DNA of 5,164 bases, from positions 1 to 5,164 of the forward strand of contig JAQGOD010000405.1 in NCBI GenBank assembly GCA_028293775.1, in the 5' to 3' direction. A program made the position numbers and the translations under genes. Every line of letters begins with the position of its first letter. The first letter of the stretch is position 1. The DNA is from Gammaproteobacteria bacterium (GTDB lineage Bacteria > Pseudomonadota > Gammaproteobacteria > Steroidobacterales > Steroidobacteraceae). The notes beneath the pieces are model-generated. The model did not search any database and was not told the DNA's origin. It saw nothing but the letters and a program-made list of their open reading frames with translations. Positions 1 through 5,164 of the stretch are shown one piece after another.

Positions 1-1291
1 CGGCACTGATGCTGCCGCCTAGGCTCTCCACCAGATCGAACATGGCATGCTCGAGCGGGTGTGTTCGGCTGACAAAGAGCTCAAGGTCCGCGCCTGGCTT
101 CTGGCTCACGTTGAAGTGAAGGTTGCCATCGCCCGCGTGCCCATAGGAAACGACGTCTCCCTCGGGCGCCAGTGCATTGGCCAAGGCGGTGCCCTTCTCG
201 ATGAGCGTGGGGATCGCAGAAACCGGAACCGACACGTCGTGCTTGATACTCGCACCATGCCGGCGCTGCGCTTCAGGCACCGATTCACGCAATTTCCACA
301 TGGCCTGGGATTGAGCAATGGATGCGGCGAGCATGGCGTCCCTGAGGGTTCCGGCCGCAGCGGCATCTTCAAGTTCCGAGGTCAAAAGGGCGGTCAAGTT
401 CTGGTTTGGATTCGCGGAGCCCAATTCGATCAGCAGATACCAGGGTGTATTGAACTCCAATGGATTGGCGACGCCCGGCACGTGCTTCACCGTCATTTCC
501 ACCGCGATTCTCGGCATCAGCTCAAAAGAGCTAATCTGTTCCCCCGCCGCGTTTCGCAGCCGGTTGAGCAGTTCGAGCGCGCGGGAAGGCGAGTCGATCC
601 CCACCAGGGCGGTTGCGGTATCGGCTGGCACGGGAAATAGCTTCAAGGATGCCGCCGTGATCAATCCTAGGGTGCCTTCCGCGCCGATGAAGAGCGATTT
701 GACGTCGTAGCCGGTGTTGTCCTTGCGCAGGCTTTTGAGGGCCGAGAGCACCCGGCCATCCGCGAGCACTACTTCCAGTCCCAGCACCAGATCGCGCATC
801 ATTCCGTAGCGCAGAACCGCCGTGCCGCCGGCGTTGGTCGACAAGTTGCCGCCGATTTGCGCCGTGCCCTCCGAACCCAAGCTCAAGGGAAACAAGCGAT
901 TCGCCTCGCGCGCGGCGGCTTGGGCGCCGGCCAATGTGCATCCGACTTCAACGATCATCGAATAGTTGTCCGCGTCGATGTGCCTTACACGATTCAAGCG
1001 CTGCATCGACACGACGATCTGCGATCCGGTTTCATCGGGGGTCGCCCCGCCGCAGTAGCTGGTGTTGCCACCCAGCGGTACCACGGCGACTTCTTCGCGG
1101 TTGCAGATGGCAAGAATGTTGACGACTTCATCCACGCTGCGGGGCCGCAGCACCAGGGGTGTGGCGCCGCGATACAGCTGCCGGAAATCAGTGAGGTAGG
1201 GAGCGAGCTCATCCGGCGAGTCCAGCCAACCGCCAGGACCCACCGACGCCTTGAGCTGCGCCAGGGTGGCAGAGCTAGGCGGGCGAGGCAT
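1..1291 (-). CDS. FAD-linked 2-hydroxyacid dehydrogenase (D-2-hydroxyglutarate/D-lactate dehydrogenase type), 3' end cut by window edge
   Basis: Translating the minus strand from the ATG at 1291-1289 gives 430 open codons with no stop before the window edge. The N-terminal half is an FAD_binding_4 (PCMH-type) domain. A glycine-rich FAD pyrophosphate loop, PLGGNTSYCGG, lies at about residues 72-82. It is followed by GSEGTAQIGGNLSTNAGG at 139-156, RYGMMRDLVLGLEVVLADG at 161-179 and LFIGAEGTLGLIT at 200-212. The C-terminal half is an FAD-oxidase_C domain with the metal/substrate motif GHAGDGNLHFN (384-394; His385 and His392). Family members usually continue with an EHGIG motif carrying a third metal ligand. 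The visible protein stops at GGSISA, exactly before it, so perhaps 30-40 residues are missing. Such enzymes oxidise D-2-hydroxy acids (2-hydroxyglutarate, lactate, glycolate) and pass electrons to a quinone, cytochrome or flavoprotein. The substrate cannot be decided here. The start is fixed: the only codons between the upstream in-frame stop and the ATG are CCG and TCC. No good Shine-Dalgarno is seen, so translation probably depends on the desaturase 6 bases upstream. Confidence 0.9.
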   Translation of the reverse strand, partial: MPRPPSSATLAQLKASVGPGGWLDSPDELAPYLTDFRQLYRGATPLVLRPRSVDEVVNILAICNREEVAVVPLGGNTSYCGGATPDETGSQIVVSMQRLNRVRHIDADNYSMIVEVGCTLAGAQAAAREANRLFPLSLGSEGTAQIGGNLSTNAGGTAVLRYGMMRDLVLGLEVVLADGRVLSALKSLRKDNTGYDVKSLFIGAEGTLGLITAASLKLFPVPADTATALVGIDSPSRALELLNRLRNAAGEQISSFELMPRIAVEMTVKHVPGVANPLEFNTPWYLLIELGSANPNQNLTALLTSELEDAAAAGTLRDAMLAASIAQSQAMWKLRESVPEAQRRHGASIKHDVSVPVSAIPTLIEKGTALANALAPEGDVVSYGHAGDGNLHFNVSQKPGADLELFVSRTHPLEHAMFDLVESLGGSISA

Positions 1292-1297
1292 GGACGG

Positions 1298-2278
1298 TCA
1301 AAGGCGCTTCCCCCCGCCCTCACGAACCGCGGCAGGTACCGGTTTCAGGTCCCAGATCAACCCGACGAAAGACATCAACTTCAACAGGTAGAAGGTGACA
1401 TCGAATTCCCACCAATAAAAGCCCTGACGAGCCGATGCCGGGTAGTGATGGTGATTGTTGTGCCAGCCCTCGCCCAAGGTAATGATCGCCAACCAGGGAT
1501 TGTTGCGGCTGGCATCGCCGGTCTTGTAGCGTTGGCGGCCGAAAACATGCGAAAGAGAGTTGATGGTGTAGGTGCCGTGATACACCAGTACGGTGGAGAT
1601 GAAAAATCCCCATATCAGCATCTGCCAGCCCGTGGTGTGAAGACCCGGGGCGACATGCTTCAGCAGCACGCCGAGCAGAAACACACCGACGCCGAGCGCC
1701 GTCGGAACCACGATATCGAACCGATCCAAGAACCGCAGCTCCGGATATTTGAGAAGATCCTTGACCCGCGACAGATCAGCCGCGAAGTGTTTATGGGACA
1801 TGAACCAGCCCATATGGCTCCAAAAGAAACCGTGCTGCACAGGCGAGTGCACATCGTCCGGCTTGTCCGAATGCACATGATGGTGGCGATGATGAGCCGC
1901 CCACCAAATAGGTCCGCGCTGCACCGCCGAGGCCCCGAGCATGCCGAAGATAAACTGTCCGACGCGCGAGGTCTTGAACGATCGGTGGGAAAAATACCGG
2001 TGGTAAAAACCCGTAATGGCGAACATGCGCACCACATACAGCGCGATCGTCACCGACAACGCGACCCAGCTGAAGCCCACCCAGATCACCGCCAAACAAA
2101 CTACGTGCATCAGCAAAAACGGCAGAACGCGGGCCCAATCGATGTGGCGCCCGGAATCGAGCGGCACAGCCTCCGGCGGCCGAGTTGCAAAGTCGCTGTT
2201 GCCGAACCAGCGCGAGAGTTCATGCCCCACGCGTACGGCCGTGGGGTTCTCGATGACAATTTCATTTTCTGGCGTCAT
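1298..2278 (-). CDS. Delta-9-type acyl-CoA/acyl-lipid fatty acid desaturase
   Basis: This 326-residue integral membrane di-iron desaturase would place a double bond in a saturated acyl chain, most likely at position 9, and so raise membrane fluidity. All three histidine boxes are present. They are HRYFSH (His93 to His98, HX4H), HRHHH inside WWAAHHRHHHVHSD (His130, His133, His134, HXXHH) and HNNHH inside GEGWHNNHHHYP (His273, His276, His277). NSLSH (240-244), which carries an additional conserved His, is also there. Hydrophobic segments lie at about 49-69, 72-90, 190-208 and 218-236, the usual two pairs. There is no fused cytochrome b5 domain, so electrons must come from a separate ferredoxin or reductase. 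The ATG at 2278 is preceded by a strong AGGAAGG ribosome binding site that overlaps the htpX stop. The gene is the middle member of a tight htpX-desaturase-dehydrogenase run. Regiospecificity and acyl carrier (CoA or lipid) are inferred from family resemblance, not seen. Confidence 0.95.
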   Translation of the reverse strand: MTPENEIVIENPTAVRVGHELSRWFGNSDFATRPPEAVPLDSGRHIDWARVLPFLLMHVVCLAVIWVGFSWVALSVTIALYVVRMFAITGFYHRYFSHRSFKTSRVGQFIFGMLGASAVQRGPIWWAAHHRHHHVHSDKPDDVHSPVQHGFFWSHMGWFMSHKHFAADLSRVKDLLKYPELRFLDRFDIVVPTALGVGVFLLGVLLKHVAPGLHTTGWQMLIWGFFISTVLVYHGTYTINSLSHVFGRQRYKTGDASRNNPWLAIITLGEGWHNNHHHYPASARQGFYWWEFDVTFYLLKLMSFVGLIWDLKPVPAAVREGGGKRL

Positions 2279-2280
2279 AT

Positions 2281-2287
2281 CCTTCCT
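2281..2287 (-). promoter_or_regulatory. Strong ribosome binding site of the desaturase, overlapping the htpX stop codon
   Basis: On the minus strand AGGAAGG lies two bases before the desaturase ATG, with the core AGGA five bases upstream. Its first two bases are the last two of the htpX TAG stop. This arrangement favours translational coupling between htpX and the desaturase and supports the chosen desaturase start. Confidence 0.8.
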
Positions 2288-3158
2288 AAGTCTTGAGTGC
2301 CGCTATTCGCTCGTCCAATGGCGGGTGGGTCATGAATAAGCGCATGAAGCCAACCTCGCTACCCGTGTTGATGCCGAACGCCTGCAGCTGCTGCGGCATC
2401 GGCGCTCCGTGACTGCGCTTCAACACCTGCAGCGCATCGATCATATTGCCGGCGCCGGTAAGATCCGCGCCGCCCCGGTCGGCGCGAAATTCACGCCGAC
2501 GCGAGTACCAACATACGATCATGCTCGCGAGTATGCCCAGTAAGAACTGCGCGATCATGGTAATCAGGAAAAAACCAATGCCCGACTCTTCCCGGTCGTT
2601 GCGCAGGACCGCTCGGTCGACAATGCCGCCGATGATTCGCGCAAGGAATATTACGAACGTATTTAACACGCCTTGCAATAGCGCGAGAGTAACCATATCA
2701 CCATTCGCAACGTGCGAAATTTCGTGACCCAGTACCGCCTCGACTTGCGTGCGGGACATGTTGCGCAGCAGGCCGCTGCTGACCGCCACCAAGGCTGCAT
2801 TGCGCCGCGCGCCCGTGGCGAAGGCATTCATTTCCTGCGACTCGAATATGCCGACCTCGGGCATCGCCACGCCCACCTGGTCGGCCATCCGCTTGACCGC
2901 CCCGACCAGCCAGCGCTCCAGTTCGGAATCGGGCCTGTCGATAATGCGCACTCCCATCATGCGCTTGGCGGTCCATTTGGACAGCGCCAGCGAGATGAGC
3001 GACCCGCCGAATCCAAAAATAGCCGCAAATGCGAGTAAGCCGCCGGTCCCACCTCGCAGCAGGTGCACGCCGAACACATTCTCCACGACGAACAGCACCG
3101 CGCTGAGCAGCGCCAAGACGGCCAGGTTCGTGAGAATGAAGAGCAGAATGCGTTTCAT
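2286..3158 (-). CDS. htpX: Membrane-bound zinc metalloprotease HtpX (M48 family)
   Basis: The product has 290 residues, close to the 293 of E. coli HtpX, and aligns with it from end to end. HtpX is an inner-membrane endopeptidase that degrades misfolded or damaged membrane proteins alongside FtsH. The N-terminus MKRILLFILTNLAVLALL begins a membrane segment (about 4-26), followed by a second at about 37-60. The catalytic motif GHEISH places zinc ligands His145 and His149 and catalytic Glu146. The third ligand is Glu223 in RREFRAD. Further hydrophobic stretches lie at about 155-180 and 193-217. NAFATGARRNAALVAVSSGLL (111-131) and the C-terminal FMTHPPLDERIAAL are family signatures. The start is secure: an in-frame TAA sits nine bases upstream of the ATG, with only AGC and CCC between. 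The ribosome binding site is weak. In E. coli htpX is a heat-shock gene, and the sigma-32-like element upstream here fits that. It leads the three-gene operon. Confidence 0.97.
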   Translation of the reverse strand: MKRILLFILTNLAVLALLSAVLFVVENVFGVHLLRGGTGGLLAFAAIFGFGGSLISLALSKWTAKRMMGVRIIDRPDSELERWLVGAVKRMADQVGVAMPEVGIFESQEMNAFATGARRNAALVAVSSGLLRNMSRTQVEAVLGHEISHVANGDMVTLALLQGVLNTFVIFLARIIGGIVDRAVLRNDREESGIGFFLITMIAQFLLGILASMIVCWYSRRREFRADRGGADLTGAGNMIDALQVLKRSHGAPMPQQLQAFGINTGSEVGFMRLFMTHPPLDERIAALKT

Positions 3159-3208
3159 GGGGCTTTAGATGGGGAAAACGAACCGCAATATGGTAGCGCG
3201 GCATCCTG

Positions 3209-3238
3209 ATGGTCGGGACGTTTCGGTTCAATTTCAAG
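3209..3238 (-). promoter_or_regulatory. Candidate heat-shock (sigma-32-like) promoter for the htpX operon
   Basis: On the minus strand CTTGAAA (3238-3232) matches the sigma-32 -35 consensus. After a 17-base spacer comes GACCAT (3214-3209), which keeps the CCAT core of the -10 consensus CCCCATNT but lacks its first two Cs. Transcription would begin near 3202, leaving a leader of about 44 bases before the htpX ATG. TTGAAA plus GACCAT could equally be read as a weak sigma-70 promoter. Support is sequence similarity and the known heat-shock control of htpX in E. coli. Confidence 0.35.
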
Positions 3239-3262
3239 CTGGGGTGTCGGCGGCGAGGACAA

Positions 3263-3288
3263 TTGAAGTTTTTGCAAGTGTGTAAAAT
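3263..3288 (+). promoter_or_regulatory. Weak promoter candidate for the cbpA-like gene
   Basis: TAAAAT at 3283-3288 is a fair -10 element (five of six to TATAAT). TTGAAG at 3263-3268 resembles a -35, but the spacer is only 14 bases, shorter than the usual 16-18. The -10 may therefore work with an activator or another sigma factor, or the promoter may lie elsewhere. The start of transcription would fall near 3295, inside the small hairpin. Confidence 0.25.
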
Positions 3289-3290
3289 CA

Positions 3291-3305
3291 AGGGTTTAAC
3301 ACCCT
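3291..3305 (+). promoter_or_regulatory. Small inverted repeat just upstream of the cbpA-like start
   Basis: AGGGT (3291-3295) and ACCCT (3301-3305) are perfect complements around the five-base loop TTAAC. The second arm ends nine bases before the ATG at 3315. It could be an operator half-site pair or a weak RNA hairpin in the leader. There is no following T-run, so it is not a terminator. A five-base-pair repeat of this size can occur by chance. Confidence 0.25.
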
Positions 3306-3314
3306 AGAGTGGCG

Positions 3315-4214
3315 ATGCAGTATAGAGACTATTACGAGATTCTCGGCGTGACCCGAGGGGCTGAGGCCGACGAGGTGAAGCGCGCCTATCGCAAGCTGGC
3401 CCGCAAGTATCACCCGGATGTCAGTAAGGAAAAGAACGCCGAGGATAAATTCAAGGAAGTCCAAGAGGCTTACGAAGTGCTGCGCGATCCGGACAAGCGC
3501 GCCGCCTACGATCAGCTGGGGCGCAATTTTCGCAGCGGACAGCAATTCAGGCCACCGCCTGATTGGGCCCAAAGGTTCGGGCAGACGGGAGGGCAGCGGT
3601 TTACCGATTTGAACGGCTTCAGCGATTTCTTCTCCAGTCTTTTTGGCGGCGCGGGGATGGGGGCGGCCGGCCACGCCGATGCCGGCCGCGCCGATGCCGG
3701 CCGCGCCGAATCGGACGCCGGTTATCTAGACGTCACGGTGGAAGAGGCGTACGCCGGTACCAAACGTCGCGTCACCTTGAGCGAAAACGGCCGCCAGCGC
3801 CAAGTGGATGTGCAGATTCCGGCCGGCGTTAGCGAAGGCCAGTCGCTGCGTATAGCAGGCGTGGCCGGGCGCACCTCACTGATCTTTCGCATCCGGTTGC
3901 GCGCTCATCATCTTTACGAGGTCGCCATTAAGGACGTGCAAATCGAGCTGCCATTGGCGCCTTGGGAGGCCGCGTTGGGCGCGAAGGTCGCGGTGCCCAC
4001 GTTAGGCGGGACTGTCGAGTTGACAGTGCCGCCCGGCGCGCAGTCCGGACAGAAGCTGCGGCTGCGCGGCAGAGGATTACCCGGCAGTCCGAGCGGCGAT
4101 CAAATAGTTACCATCAAATTGGTGACCCCCACGGCGCAATCGAGCGCCGAGAAAGAAGCTTATGAGCGCATGAAGCGCGATTTCAAATTCGACCCGCGTG
4201 CCGATTGGCCGTAG
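3315..4214 (+). CDS. cbpA: CbpA-like J-domain co-chaperone (DnaJ homologue without zinc finger)
   Basis: The J-domain opens the protein at [12 protein letters not shown] and carries the DnaK-stimulating HPD motif (residues 33-35 from this ATG) within [12 protein letters not shown] short Phe/Gly-containing linker follows (about 69-117, including [11 protein letters not shown]) and then a 15-residue Ala/Gly/Asp repeat. Two C-terminal substrate-binding beta domains come next, including [31 protein letters not shown] and [20 protein letters not shown]. There are no CXXCXGXG repeats, so this is a class B or CbpA-type protein rather than DnaJ itself. At about 299 residues it is near E. coli CbpA, and the end [10 protein letters not shown] resembles the CbpA end. 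Its role is to deliver substrates to DnaK; E. coli CbpA also binds curved DNA in the nucleoid. An in-frame TAA at 3297-3299 limits the start to GTG 3309 or ATG 3315. I prefer ATG because MQYRDYY aligns with the family N-terminus and a partial GAG Shine-Dalgarno sits five bases before it. The first beta domain looks shortened, and no cbpM follows. Confidence 0.9.
   Translation: MQYRDYYEILGVTRGAEADEVKRAYRKLARKYHPDVSKEKNAEDKFKEVQEAYEVLRDPDKRAAYDQLGRNFRSGQQFRPPPDWAQRFGQTGGQRFTDLNGFSDFFSSLFGGAGMGAAGHADAGRADAGRAESDAGYLDVTVEEAYAGTKRRVTLSENGRQRQVDVQIPAGVSEGQSLRIAGVAGRTSLIFRIRLRAHHLYEVAIKDVQIELPLAPWEAALGAKVAVPTLGGTVELTVPPGAQSGQKLRLRGRGLPGSPSGDQIVTIKLVTPTAQSSAEKEAYERMKRDFKFDPRADWP
3666..3710 (+). repeat. 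Three in-frame 15-bp tandem repeats in the cbpA-like linker
   Basis: Three adjacent copies of GCCGGCCRCGCCGAW lie at 3666-3680, 3681-3695 and 3696-3710. They differ only at one base in copy 1 (A for G) and at the last base of copy 3 (A for T). They are exactly in frame and encode [10 protein letters not shown] and AGRAE. They sit between the Phe/Gly linker and the first substrate-binding domain. Near-identical copies suggest recent slippage, and whole-unit gain or loss would keep the frame. Confidence 0.95.
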
Positions 4215-4229
4215 CGTTGTATCCTTGGC

Positions 4230-5164
4230 TTAGCCGCCGGTGAGCACGTCGTCGCTCAGCACATCGTCGGGCGACATAAAGGCTTCGCCTTGGCGGCGCC
4301 GCTCCGCCGCGACCTGCACGCTTTGCGGTTTCACGAAAATTGCCCAGACTTCGGGATGCGCGTGTTTGATTTGCTTTTCCAATTCCACCACTGCACGTTC
4401 GATGTCCGGGGCGCGCATATAGTCGAAAAAATCCAGGCTTAGCATTGCGGTCACCGTGTTGGGCGCCAGCTGCACCGTTACGATGCTGTTGGCCTTGCAC
4501 ACCCCGCTCATACCGGCGGCGATTCGAATAATGGCATCGCTCAAGGTCGGGTCGGCACGCTCGCCGATGAGCAGGGCCTTCGACTCTTGCGCCAGCAACA
4601 TGGCAACTCCCGCCAAGATGGCGGCAATGACCAGGGAGGCAATCCCGTCCCAACGGCTGTCCTCCGTGAGTGTGGCGGCGGCGGTGCCGGCGGCGGCCAC
4701 CAAAATTCCCAGCACCGCGGCGGAATCCTCGAAGACAACGATGAATGCAGGGGGGTCTTTTGACTGCCGAAATGCCGCCCACCATCCCAAATTGCGTTTG
4801 GTGGCACGAAAGGCTCGCATCCCCACGATCCACGAGCCGCCCTCGAATACCAGCGACGCGGCCAGCACCAGGTAGATGACCAAGGGCCTTTCGATGGGTT
4901 GCGGCTCACGCAGTCTATGGATGCCCTCGTAGGCCGAAACGCCGGCCCCGAGGGTGAAGATGAGCAACGCCACGACGAAGCTCCAGAAATAGACCTCGCG
5001 CGCATAGCCTAGGGGGTGCTGCGAATCCGCAGGCCGCGAGGAGCGCGCGATGCCATACAACAACAACAGCTCATTGACGGTGTCGACAAGGGAATGGACC
5101 GCCTCGCTCAGCATGGCCGCCGAGCCGGTGAGCCCAGCCTCGGTAAATTTCGCTAGGGCCACCA
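4230..5164 (-). CDS. Cation diffusion facilitator (CDF) family metal transporter, N-terminus cut by window edge
   Basis: The minus-strand frame stays open to the right edge and gives about 310 residues. The first usable codon is a GTG at 5162, but homologues carry extra N-terminal residues before the matching ALAKF segment, so the true start is probably outside the window. CDF proteins exchange Zn2+, Fe2+ or other divalent metals for protons, usually exporting metal from the cytoplasm. GSAAMLSEAVHSLVDTVNELLLL holds the transmembrane-2 HxxxD metal pair (His23, Asp27 from the GTG). Membrane segments follow at about 57-80, 93-117, 138-160 and 172-193. Transmembrane 5 reads FEDSAAVLG (Glu145, Asp146) instead of HxxxD. 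This, with WDGIASLVIA and LLIGERADP, points to the branch that includes human SLC30A9/ZnT9. The cytoplasmic C-terminal domain spans about 195-282 and ends HPEVWAIFVKPQS. A short acidic tail with DDVLS/DDVLT follows. The stop lies 15 bases from the converging cbpA stop. Metal specificity is unknown. Confidence 0.92.
   Translation of the reverse strand, partial: VALAKFTEAGLTGSAAMLSEAVHSLVDTVNELLLLYGIARSSRPADSQHPLGYAREVYFWSFVVALLIFTLGAGVSAYEGIHRLREPQPIERPLVIYLVLAASLVFEGGSWIVGMRAFRATKRNLGWWAAFRQSKDPPAFIVVFEDSAAVLGILVAAAGTAAATLTEDSRWDGIASLVIAAILAGVAMLLAQESKALLIGERADPTLSDAIIRIAAGMSGVCKANSIVTVQLAPNTVTAMLSLDFFDYMRAPDIERAVVELEKQIKHAHPEVWAIFVKPQSVQVAAERRRQGEAFMSPDDVLSDDVLTGG

Larger units (their letters stand above)
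3159..3314. other. Divergent intergenic region between htpX and the cbpA-like gene
   Basis: About 150 bases separate the two divergent starts, and this is the only sizeable non-coding stretch in the window. It is more AT-rich than the surrounding genes, and I see no credible small gene in it. It contains a heat-shock-like promoter candidate facing htpX, a -10-like TAAAAT facing cbpA, a five-base-pair hairpin just before the cbpA start, and a separated inverted repeat (TTCAATT at 3227-3233 and AATTGAA at 3261-3267). Both genes must be initiated from here unless transcription enters from elsewhere. Confidence 0.75.

Noticed and set aside
47..640. A 197-codon plus-strand frame opposite the dehydrogenase
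   Set aside because: It overlaps the conserved FAD-oxidase_C coding region, shows no domain and no convincing ribosome binding site, and is typical antisense shadow in GC-rich DNA.
857..2296. A 479-codon open frame on the plus strand opposite the desaturase and the dehydrogenase
   Set aside because: It is in exact codon register with both minus-strand genes, so its stops would require TTA, CTA or TCA codons in them, which are rare in GC-rich genes. The product is rich in His, Arg and Gln with no recognisable motif, while both opposite genes carry full family signatures.
3187..3195. TACCATATT on the minus strand as an alternative sigma-32 -10 element for htpX
   Set aside because: It matches CCCCATNT reasonably but lies 36 bases from the CTTGAAA element, and no -35-like sequence sits at the right distance.
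2698..3291. A 197-codon minus-strand frame starting in the intergenic region and overlapping htpX
   Set aside because: It is an out-of-frame reading of the htpX coding sequence with Arg/Gly/Ala-rich composition and no family resemblance.
4206..4260. Possible bidirectional terminator between the convergent cbpA and CDF genes
   Set aside because: The only small inverted repeats (GGC-TTA-GCC at 4227-4235, and TGAGC with GCTCA at 4241-4258 inside the CDF gene) are weak and have no following T-run.
4183..5005. Further minus-strand frames of 154-216 codons overlapping the CDF gene
   Set aside because: They are alternative frames of the CDF coding sequence, dominated by Arg, Gly, Ser and Pro. Only one frame gives transmembrane segments and CDF motifs.

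Overview
The window is GC-rich bacterial chromosome (roughly 60% GC by eye) with five protein-coding genes packed almost without gaps. The HtpX protein is close to the gammaproteobacterial type, and the short 'zinc-finger-less' DnaJ homologue resembles E. coli CbpA. Together with the GC content this suggests a proteobacterium, most likely a GC-rich, perhaps environmental, gammaproteobacterium. That placement is inferred from protein resemblance only. I see no RNA gene, mobile element or CRISPR array. The longest gap between genes is about 150 bases.

Left part (1-3158), all on the minus strand, in transcription order: htpX (membrane zinc protease), a delta-9-type acyl desaturase with three histidine boxes, and an FAD-linked 2-hydroxyacid dehydrogenase (D-2-hydroxyglutarate/D-lactate dehydrogenase type) that runs off the left edge. 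The spacers are 7 and 6 bases. The desaturase ribosome binding site overlaps the htpX stop codon, so the three are almost certainly one operon.

Middle (3159-3314): a divergent intergenic region serving htpX leftwards and the cbpA-like gene rightwards. On the htpX side it carries a sequence matching a heat-shock (sigma-32) -35 element with a weaker -10. On the cbpA side it carries an AT-rich -10-like element and a small hairpin just before the start codon.

Right part (3315-5164): a cbpA-like J-domain co-chaperone on the plus strand. It converges, with a 15-base gap, on a cation diffusion facilitator (CDF) metal transporter on the minus strand whose N-terminus lies beyond the right edge.

Taken together, htpX (membrane protein quality control), the desaturase (membrane fluidity) and the divergent co-chaperone look like a small membrane and protein stress neighbourhood. 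Each family is well known. The less ordinary points are the operon linking htpX to a desaturase, a 15-bp tandem repeat in the cbpA linker, an apparently shortened loop in the first CbpA substrate-binding domain, and the absence of the usual cbpM partner next to cbpA. I did not find an undescribed system.
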